Assembly (NCBI GenBank): GCA_005884715.1
Contig: VAZZ01000368.1
Coordinates: forward strand, 1 to 6,599
Direction: 5' to 3'
DNA: 6,599 nt
Source: Alphaproteobacteria bacterium
Lineage (GTDB): Bacteria > Pseudomonadota > Alphaproteobacteria > Rhizobiales > Aestuariivirgaceae
In this document: in pieces, positions 1-6,050 of the stretch
How positions within the stretch are numbered: position 1 is the stretch's first letter
How the letters are laid out: every line of letters begins with the position of its first letter
Program-made: the position numbers and the translations under genes
Notes under the pieces: generated by a model
Told to the model about the DNA's origin: nothing
The model's input: only the letters and a program-made list of their open reading frames with translations
Databases searched by the model: none

Positions 1-1
1 C

Positions 2-1767
2 GGCCGGCCGGTTTCGCGCGACAAGCTTGCAGGTCTCCTTTGGGCCGATCGGGCGGAAGAGCAGGCGCGCGGCAGCCTCCGACAGTCCCTCGCCGCGCTG
101 CGTGGAGCATTCGGCGAGGATGCGGACAATGTGCTTGTCGCCGGCCGCGACAGCGTCAACGTCAAGCCATCCGGATTACGCACCGATGTGGAGGACTTCG
201 AACAGGCCGCGGCGGCTATCTCGACTCTTGGCCGCGCAGCAAGGCTCTATCCCGGGCCGCTGCTCGATGGCTGCGAGGCTCCCAGCCCCGAATATGGCCA
301 ATGGCTGCTGCCCGAACGGCCAAAGTCGAGACCAGCCAGCAGGATTTGGGTTCGGCAATTCTTCTTTCCCGCCAGCTTCTCGGGCGTGATCGGCTGCGCG
401 AACCGGTCTACCGCGCGTTGATGCAGATGCTGGCCAGAGACAACAAGCGCACTGACGCGCTCAAGCTGTACGGCCAATGTGAAGCGGCACTCGCAGAAGA
501 CCTTGGTGTCAAGGCGGCGCGCGAAACGGAACAAGTCTATCGCGACATCCTCAGCGGTGGAGAGGCGGTTGCTGGAGCTGCGGACAAGATAGCGCCGCCG
601 GCGGCCGATGAGCGGCCGTCCATAGCGGTCATGCCCTTTCAGAACATAAGCCGCGAGTCCGATCTCGACGTGCTTTGTGAAGGCCTGGCGGAGGATATCA
701 CCTCCGGTCTTGGCCGGTTCAGGCTATTCTCCGTCATCGACCGTTTTTCATCCGTTGAGGTCGCGAAATGCACTTCCGACGCATTGGAGATCGGCAAGCG
801 TCTCGGGGTCGATCTCGTGGTGCAGGGCAGTCTGCAAAGGCTGCAAGACAGTCTGCGCATGACGGTAAAGCTCGTCGACACATCGACCCGGGCACAGAAA
901 TGGAGCGGTCAATTCAGTCTCAAGGCGGTCGACATCCTGTCTGCGCCCGACAAGATCATGGCCGCCGTTCTGCCGAGCATCAATTCGCAGGTCGAGAGCA
1001 CGCTATTGGAGCGAAGCCGCCGCAAGCCGACTCTTGCGGCCTACGAGCATCTCCTCGTCGGCATCAAGCATCTCAGGGGCTATGAGCCGGACGACAACCG
1101 ACTGGCGATCGAGCATTTCGAAAAGGCGCTCGCCTCGGATCCGGGTTTCGCGCTCGCTATGGCCTATCGCGGCTTCGCCGACATCGTCTATCACGGTTAC
1201 GACGCAACACCTCCTGACATCCTGGACGCTGCTCTCGCTCTTATTCGCCGGGCATCTGTTCTCGATCCCGACGAGCCGCGCATCTGGTGGCTAATGGGAA
1301 TCGCCTTGACCTATAGCGGCGATCTCGCTGCTGAAGAGCAGTGCTATCGCAAATCGGTGGATCTTAATCCGAGCGATGCAAATGCCCTGGCTTCCCTTGC
1401 ATTGGTGTCGGTGGCGCGGGGCAAACACGAACTCGGACTGTCCATGTTCAAGGAGGCATTCCGGCTGAATCCCTATCATCCCGAATGGTACTGGATCGAC
1501 TTCGGGAGCATGCTCTATGCGTGTGAAAGATATGAAGAAGCGATCGAAGCCTTCAGCCACCGGCGTGATCCGCATGTATGGGTCCTTTGTCGCATCGCCG
1601 CCTGCTATGCACAATTGGATCGGATGGCGGAAGCGAAAGCCATCGTGGGCAAGATCATGAAGATGCGCCCGGGCTTCCGTTTGTCTGAGCAAAGATCAGG
1701 CAGTTGGTGCGCGGAAGATACAGCCCGCTTCCGGGCCGCAATGATCAAGGCAGGCTTGCCGGAATAA
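2..1767 (+). pseudogene. SARP/BTAD transcriptional regulator with TolB-like and TPR domains; 5'-partial and frameshifted
   Basis: The N-terminal part reads in frame 2 (about 2-319). It begins inside an OmpR/SARP-type winged helix (RDKLAGLLW..., EEQARGSLRQSLAALR) and runs into a BTAD (AARLYPGPLLDG, then QWLLPER). From about 319 the homology continues in frame 1: the rest of the BTAD (DRLREPVYRALMQMLA, then LYGQCEAALAEDLGV), a TolB/FlgO-like domain at about 616-960 (PSIAVMPFQN, CEGLAEDITSGLGRF, LGVDLVVQGSLQR), and TPR-like helices at about 1040-1680 (AIEHFEKALASDPGFALA, CYRKSVDLNPSDANALASL). It ends in AGLPE and a TAA stop. Family members are cytoplasmic DNA-binding activators; the target here is unknown. 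No single frame encodes the whole protein. The ATG at 40 in frame 1 gives an R-rich N-terminus unlike the family, so it is probably not a real start. About 440 downstream codons remain open and well conserved, so the lesion is recent, the C-terminal part is still used, or the assembly has an error. Confidence 0.85.
314..345 (+). other. Frameshift/deletion junction within the BTAD of the regulator
   Basis: Family homology leaves frame 2 after PER (CGG at 317-319) and resumes in frame 1 near QQDLGSAILLSRQLL (from about 337). In typical BTADs about 22 residues separate the ER of the xWLxxER motif from the GD/DL that opens the next helix; here only about 8 are available. A loss of about 14 residues together with a -1 frame change fits a deletion of about 43 bp (1 mod 3). 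No canonical X XXY YYZ slippery heptamer lies in frame here, which argues against programmed frameshifting. The family spacing is recalled from general knowledge, so the exact deletion length is approximate. Confidence 0.7.
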
Positions 1768-1769
1768 GG

Positions 1770-2204
1770 TCAGAACTGCCCGCTCTCGATCAGCGATTTG
1801 ACCAGCACCGCTTCCATTTCATGCGCCGCCGTCAATCTTCGCCAGCGATCGTCGTCCATCGCTTCCGAACGCCAGGCGATGAAGGTCAGCACGGATTGTT
1901 CATCACCGAGGCCGACATGGCCGCCCGGCACCACCCGCAATTGGATGCGCGGCACCAGCTTCTTTGGATCGGCGCCCAGATGATAGTCGATGATGAGGCG
2001 TGCTTCGTCCTTGTCGATGCGCACAAAGATTCTGCTGCCGTCGAACAGACTGGTGCCGAGAACCAGGCCGTCGGCGGCGATTTCGGTCTTCCAGGTGCCG
2101 AATGACCAGCGATGCAGATTTGCTGCATCCGCCATGCGCTCGAAGACGTTTTCGGCCGCACTGTTCACCGTGATCGAGGCGATATGCGACTGTCCCGCTC
2201 TCAC
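1770..2204 (-). CDS. SRPBCC (START/Bet v1-like) family protein
   Basis: A 144-residue protein with the SRPBCC helix-grip pattern. It has an N-terminal strand and helix (residues 6-33, SHIASITVNSAAENVFERMAD), a central run of strands (about 46-112, including GSRIFVRID and ARLIIDYHLG), and a long amphipathic C-terminal helix (about 120-141, RWRRLTAAHEMEAVLVKSL). Members bind hydrophobic or aromatic ligands in a cavity; some are cyclases, dehydratases or ring-hydroxylase subunits, and many have no known reaction. The start is a GTG that overlaps the TGA of hyuB (GTGA). There is no strong Shine-Dalgarno sequence, so translational coupling to hyuB is likely. As the last gene of the unit it may bind or process the substrate or product of the HyuA/HyuB enzyme; this is inferred from position only. 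No signal peptide or membrane segment is visible. The fold is fairly sure; the function is unknown. Confidence 0.8.
   Translation of the reverse strand: MRAGQSHIASITVNSAAENVFERMADAANLHRWSFGTWKTEIAADGLVLGTSLFDGSRIFVRIDKDEARLIIDYHLGADPKKLVPRIQLRVVPGGHVGLGDEQSVLTFIAWRSEAMDDDRWRRLTAAHEMEAVLVKSLIESGQF
2201..2204 (-). other. GTGA start/stop overlap between hyuB and the SRPBCC gene
   Basis: On the minus strand the bases GTGA hold both the GTG start of the SRPBCC gene and the TGA stop of hyuB. The bases just upstream show no convincing Shine-Dalgarno sequence, so ribosomes finishing hyuB probably restart here. The overlap sets the start used for the small protein and ties it to the hydantoinase operon. 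Confidence 0.75.
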
Positions 2205-3871
2205 GAAGCGAAGCCGTAATCATGTTCGGCCGCCGCCTTGCTGACGAGTTCGGCTGCGATATCCGTCTTGATGGCCTCGCTGCTGCGCGATTGCGCCGGA
2301 CCGAAGCCGCCGCCGCCCGGCAATTCGAGGATGAGGCTGTCGCCCGCCGGCACGACGTGATTGCCCTTGTCCTTGAGCTGAGGCCCGCTGCCCAGATGCG
2401 CCTTGCCTTTGCGCCCCGGGCTGCCGCCTTCGCGCCCTTGTGCCGGATTGCGGATGCGGTCGAAGGTTGCGGCCGCGATGACGAAGGGCGCCTTCTCGCG
2501 GTTGGCGATCTCGATGATCTGGCCGAGCCCGCCGCGGAATTCGCCCGCACCACCCGAATCGGGAAGATACTGCTTGCGCTTGAAATAGAGCGGGCATTGC
2601 GCCTCGGTGATCTCGACCGGAATGGCGCCGATGCCGGAGGGAAACGCGGTGGTCGAAAGCCCGTCCTTGCCGGGCCTGCCGCCAATGCCGCCCAATCCCA
2701 CATTCGTCACCTGGAAACGCCGCGCCCCTTCGGTCTCCTTGGCCGATACTTTTTCGTGCGCGCTCGACAGCGCCAGGATCCAGATGCTGCCGGCACTTTC
2801 CGCCTGCACCTTTCCCGGCAGCGCCTGCGCCAGGCAGCCGAAGACCGCATCCGCCAGCATCTGGCCGATGACATGGCGCGCCGTGACGGGGCTCGGCCGG
2901 ATGGGATCGACGCAAGTACCGGGCTCGGTGATGAGATCGAAGCAGGAGAGCGAGCCGATATTGTTCGGCACATGAGGTGCGATCACCGCCTTGAGGCCGA
3001 AGACCGAATAGGCATGCGTATAGGTGCGCGGGCTGTTGATGCCATAGATCGAGGCGGGCGATGATCCCGAATAGTCGATGGTGATCTTGCCAGCCTTGAT
3101 GGTGAGTTTCGGCGTGAGCACGATGCCCGATTCATAGCCATCGAGCGGCATCGCATAGGTCCATTCGCCTTCCGGCAGCGCGCTGATCGCCTCGCGGGTC
3201 GCCCTCTCAGATTGCGTCAGGATGTGTTCGGCGAGCCGGTCGATATCCTTGAGGCCGAATTCACTCATCATGTCGATGAGGCGCCGCGCCCCGGTATCAT
3301 TGGCGCTGACCAGCGACAGGAGATCGCCCCTGACCTCGATGGGATTGCGCGAATTGGCGAGGATGATCGATAGCAGTTCCTCATTGATCACGCCCGCTTT
3401 GCGCAGTTTCAAATGCGGGATGAGCGTTCCCTCCTCGAAGGAAGAGTTGGCCCTTGCCGACATCCCGACACCGCCCACATCGATGACATGGCAGGTCGAG
3501 GCGAAGATCGCCACCGGCTTCTTGCGTAAGAAAACCGGCGTCATCATCACATAATCGAAGAGATGGCCGGTGCCGAGCCAGGGATCATTGGTGATGAACA
3601 CATCGCCCGGTCTCATTTCCTTGACCGGATACCAGTTGAAGAAATGCTCGACTGCCGTCGCCATGGTGTTGACATGGCCCGGCGTTCCCGTCATCGCCTG
3701 CGCCAGCATGCGGCCCTTGATGTCATAGACGCCGGCTGAGAGGTCGCCCGCTTCGCGCGTGATCGTGCCGAAGGCGGTGCGCAGCAGTGATTGCGCCTGC
3801 TCCTCGACGACCGCGATGAGACGGTTCCACATCACTTGCGTGCGGATGGCGGCGAGCGCTTGCTTGGACAT
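2201..3871 (-). CDS. hyuB: Hydantoinase B/oxoprolinase family protein (N-methylhydantoinase B-type subunit)
   Basis: A 556-residue protein of normal full length for hydantoinase B subunits. It shows the family landmarks in order: TREAGDLSAGVYDIKGRMLAQ (37-58), the GDVFITNDPWLGTGHLFDYVMMTPVF block (89-114), STCHVIDVGG (125-134), LPGKVQAESAG (351-361), ITEAQCPLYFKRKQYLPDSGGAGEFRGGLGQ (421-451) and the C-terminal LPGGGGFG (517-524). D43, H103, D106 and H128 are plausible metal ligands by analogy with structurally studied relatives. The B subunit normally completes the hydrolytic or carboxylating site, while HyuA binds ATP. Together they form ATP-dependent enzymes such as N-methylhydantoinase, 5-oxoprolinase-like, caprolactamase or acetophenone-carboxylase-type complexes. 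The ATG overlaps the hyuA stop (TGATG) and has a strong ribosome binding site 6 nt upstream. Subfamily and substrate cannot be decided from the sequence alone; the family call is secure. Confidence 0.95.
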   Translation of the reverse strand: MSKQALAAIRTQVMWNRLIAVVEEQAQSLLRTAFGTITREAGDLSAGVYDIKGRMLAQAMTGTPGHVNTMATAVEHFFNWYPVKEMRPGDVFITNDPWLGTGHLFDYVMMTPVFLRKKPVAIFASTCHVIDVGGVGMSARANSSFEEGTLIPHLKLRKAGVINEELLSIILANSRNPIEVRGDLLSLVSANDTGARRLIDMMSEFGLKDIDRLAEHILTQSERATREAISALPEGEWTYAMPLDGYESGIVLTPKLTIKAGKITIDYSGSSPASIYGINSPRTYTHAYSVFGLKAVIAPHVPNNIGSLSCFDLITEPGTCVDPIRPSPVTARHVIGQMLADAVFGCLAQALPGKVQAESAGSIWILALSSAHEKVSAKETEGARRFQVTNVGLGGIGGRPGKDGLSTTAFPSGIGAIPVEITEAQCPLYFKRKQYLPDSGGAGEFRGGLGQIIEIANREKAPFVIAAATFDRIRNPAQGREGGSPGRKGKAHLGSGPQLKDKGNHVVPAGDSLILELPGGGGFGPAQSRSSEAIKTDIAAELVSKAAAEHDYGFAS

Positions 3872-5964
3872 CAGCGTCCTCCCTTTGCGAACTCGATCAC
3901 GATGTAACCCAGACTATCGAGCCGGGCGCGGAAATTGGACCCGATAAGGGTCGAGGTCTCATTTTCCGCGATGATGGCGGGGCCTTTGATCCGCGCACCT
4001 GCGGGCATGTCGAAGCGCCAATAGACCGGCATCGAGACGAGCTTGCCGAGACCGGGATCATAGACCTGGCGCTGCTTGCGGGGCTTGGGCGCCCTGGCTG
4101 CCTTGGGCTTGCTTGCCCGCTTCACCTGGGGCGGCGTAGAGGACACCGTCACTGACCAGGTCACCGCTTCGATCTCCATCTTGGGGATGATGAGACCATA
4201 GAGCACCCTGTAGAGCTTCTCGAAAGCCTGGCGCAGTCTCGGCCCATCGGATGATTTGAGCGGCCCCTCGGGCAGAGGTACACGGATCTCATGGCCTTGC
4301 CCGACATAGCGGAAATCGGCGATGCGGGTGACCCTGAGCTTCTCACGTCCGACCGCCGGTTCGACCACGGCGCGGGCATCGCGCTCCATGGCTTTGAGGA
4401 GGCTGTTGGCTCTCGCCGCGTCGAAATCTTCGAGATCGAGGGCAGCACTGCGGGTGATTTCATAGGCGATCGGCGCCTGCAGGAAACCGATCGCCGATCC
4501 GACACCCGCCCCGCTCGGCACGATGATCCGCTCAACGCCGAGCTTTTCGGCGAGATGGCAGGCATGCAACGGCGCCGCACCGCCAAAGGCGATCATCGTG
4601 CATTGGCCGATATCCTTGCCGCGCTCGATGGCATGGACGCGCGCCGCATTGGCCATGTTCTCTTCGACGATCTCGGTGACGCCGGCCGCCGGCCAGATAC
4701 CATCGATCTTGAGCGGATCGCCGATCGCCGACTGCAGTGCTTTTCTGGCGCCCGCTTCATCGAGCGCGATCTTCCCGCCGGCAAAGAAGGCCGGATCAAT
4801 CTTGCCGAGGGCGACATTGGCATCGGTGACCGCGGGCTCGCTGCCGCCCCGGCCATAACAGACGGGTCCTGGCGTCGAGCCGGCGCTGTCGGGTCCGACC
4901 GTGATCCGCCCCAGTCTGTCGACCCGCGCGATCGAACCGCCGCCCGCTCCGATCTCCACCATCTCGATGACCGGGATACGCACGGGATAGCCCGATCCCT
5001 TCATGTCGCGATAGGCGCGCGCGATCTCGAATTTGCGCGCCCGTTCCGGTTCGCCACCGCTCAGGAGGCAGATCTTGGCGGTGGTGCCGCCCATGTCGAA
5101 GGACAGCACCTCATCGAGCCCGCATTGGCGCGCTATGGTGCTGGCGAGGATGGCGCCGCCCGCTGGTCCCGATTCGACGAGGCGGATCGGGAAGCGCGCC
5201 GCCGTTTCGAGTGTCGTGAGCCCGCCGCCCGACATCATCAGGAAGAGCGGTGCCCTGAGACCGCGACCTGACAGCTCATCGCGCAGGCGCGTGAGATAGC
5301 CCGCCATGAGGGGGCGCACATAGGCATTGGCGCAAGTGGTGGAGAAGCGCTCATATTCGCGGATCTCGGGCGTCACTTCGCTCGACAGGCAAATGGTGAC
5401 ATGATCGCTAAGCTGTGACTGCAGGATATCGCGCACGCGTTTCTCATGCGCATCATGCGCATAGGCGTGAAGGAATCCGATGGCGACCGCGCCGACCTCA
5501 TCGGCCTTCAATTTTTCCACAAGTGCGGGGATGGCTGCCTCATCGAGCGGCACCAGGATATCGCCATTGGCTGCCAGTCTTTCGCGCAACGTGTAGCGCC
5601 GCGTGCGCGGCACCAGAGGCTTGGGCCTGTCGATCATCAGGTCATAGTGATCGAAACGCTTCTCATATCCCGTCTCCAGCACGTCGCGGAATCCTTCTGT
5701 CGTGATGAATGCGGTCTTGGCCCCCTTGCGCTCGATCAGCGCTTTGGTGGCGAGCGTCGTGCCGTGGATGAGGACAGCGATAGCTGAGGCTTCAAGCTTT
5801 GCATCGGCAAGCACGATCTCGATGCCTTCCAGCACGCCGAGTTCAGGCTGGGCTGTCGTGGTCAGCACCTTGCAGCTATGGCGGCGAGCGGGAGTTTCAA
5901 GCACGATGTCGGTGAACGTGCCCCCGATATCAGCGGCAAGCCTGTTTTCACTGTGTTGAGCCAT
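3871..5964 (-). CDS. hyuA: Hydantoinase A/oxoprolinase family protein (ATP-binding N-methylhydantoinase A-type subunit)
   Basis: A 697-residue protein, typical of full-length HyuA. It has an ASKHA-type (actin/sugar-kinase-like) ATP site. Phosphate-1 is DIGGTFTD at 12-19, and IHGTTLATKALIERKG follows at 67-81. Next come EYERFSTTCANAYVRPLM (203-220), LMMSGGGL (242-249), VESGPAGGA (263-271) and the second phosphate motif FDMGGTTAK (289-297). Then GAGGGSIARVD (339-349), GPDSAGSTPGPVCYGRGG (357-374) and the adenosine-side motif AFGGAAPLHA (459-468). A C-terminal hydantoinase domain runs to the end and carries a K/R/P-rich linker at 614-632. In the family this subunit phosphorylates the lactam or enol oxygen of the substrate, and HyuB completes the reaction. 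It is the first gene of the three-gene minus-strand unit, divergent from kynureninase. The ribosome binding site upstream of the ATG is weak (AGGGA about 10 nt upstream). The substrate is unknown. Confidence 0.96.
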   Translation of the reverse strand: MAQHSENRLAADIGGTFTDIVLETPARRHSCKVLTTTAQPELGVLEGIEIVLADAKLEASAIAVLIHGTTLATKALIERKGAKTAFITTEGFRDVLETGYEKRFDHYDLMIDRPKPLVPRTRRYTLRERLAANGDILVPLDEAAIPALVEKLKADEVGAVAIGFLHAYAHDAHEKRVRDILQSQLSDHVTICLSSEVTPEIREYERFSTTCANAYVRPLMAGYLTRLRDELSGRGLRAPLFLMMSGGGLTTLETAARFPIRLVESGPAGGAILASTIARQCGLDEVLSFDMGGTTAKICLLSGGEPERARKFEIARAYRDMKGSGYPVRIPVIEMVEIGAGGGSIARVDRLGRITVGPDSAGSTPGPVCYGRGGSEPAVTDANVALGKIDPAFFAGGKIALDEAGARKALQSAIGDPLKIDGIWPAAGVTEIVEENMANAARVHAIERGKDIGQCTMIAFGGAAPLHACHLAEKLGVERIIVPSGAGVGSAIGFLQAPIAYEITRSAALDLEDFDAARANSLLKAMERDARAVVEPAVGREKLRVTRIADFRYVGQGHEIRVPLPEGPLKSSDGPRLRQAFEKLYRVLYGLIIPKMEIEAVTWSVTVSSTPPQVKRASKPKAARAPKPRKQRQVYDPGLGKLVSMPVYWRFDMPAGARIKGPAIIAENETSTLIGSNFRARLDSLGYIVIEFAKGGR
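3877..3884 (-). promoter_or_regulatory. Ribosome binding site of hyuB inside the end of hyuA
   Basis: On the minus strand AGGGAGGA lies 5 nt before the hyuB ATG, with its GGAGG core 6 nt away. These bases also encode the last Lys-Gly-Gly residues of HyuA. The strong site fixes the hyuB start at 3871 and, with the TGATG overlap, supports coupled translation and matched amounts of the two subunits. Confidence 0.85.
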
Positions 5965-6050
5965 GCCGCCATCCCTAGCTTGGGCTTCGCGAATTTCGCA
6001 AGAGCAAATCCCCCGTTGCCGAGATATTTTAGTTATGAAATAATATTCCG
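5965..6050. promoter_or_regulatory. Divergent intergenic region between hyuA and kynU
   Basis: The 86 bp between the two divergent starts must hold the promoters of both units, unless they begin inside a gene. The kynU-proximal part (about 6022-6047) is strikingly AT-rich against the G+C-rich surroundings. It has -10-like hexamers on both strands: TAATAT at 6041-6046 on the + strand and TAAAAT at 6031-6026 on the - strand. No good -35 box is evident at normal spacing. A TTGCCG at 6016-6021 would sit 19 bp from TAATAT. A short inverted repeat lies at 5989-5999. The region role is well supported; the individual boxes are guesses. Confidence 0.55.
5989..5999. repeat. Short inverted repeat GCGAA-T-TTCGC, possible operator
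   Basis: A perfect 5-1-5 dyad lies about 25 bp upstream of the hyuA ATG and about 50 bp upstream of the kynU ATG. An overlapping 8-bp palindrome, TTCGCGAA, sits at 5986-5993. The position suits a shared operator for a divergent catabolic unit, and kynureninase genes elsewhere are often controlled by Lrp/AsnC-type KynR proteins. The dyad is short enough to arise by chance, and no regulator of that type is seen in the window. Confidence 0.25.

Noticed and set aside
319..332. Programmed -1 ribosomal frameshift as the cause of the frame change in the regulator
   Set aside because: No X XXY YYZ heptamer in the right frame, no obvious downstream stimulatory stem, and the BTAD is also missing residues. 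A deletion explains more.
1723..1736. Intrinsic terminator for the regulator or the hyu operon
   Set aside because: The 5-bp stem is perfect, but no T-tract follows on either strand, and it lies within coding sequence; not listed as a terminator.
1903..2703. 266-codon - strand ORF overlapping hyuB and the SRPBCC gene in another frame
   Set aside because: It runs across the hyuB/SRPBCC junction in a frame that matches neither; very rich in S, R and A. It is a shadow of the two real genes.
2222..3064. 280-codon + strand ORF opposite hyuB
   Set aside because: Antisense shadow of the conserved HyuB C-terminal half, with R-, A- and D-rich low-information sequence and no motif.
4291..5271. 326-codon + strand ORF opposite hyuA
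   Set aside because: It lies wholly antisense to a well-conserved HyuA. Its composition (D/R/A/G-rich) is typical of a shadow frame in G+C-rich DNA, and it resembles no family I know.
6035..6043. ATG-AAA-TAA mini-ORF as a regulatory leader peptide of kynU
   Set aside because: Two codons only, no ribosome binding site and no tryptophan codons; likely chance in an AT-rich promoter patch.
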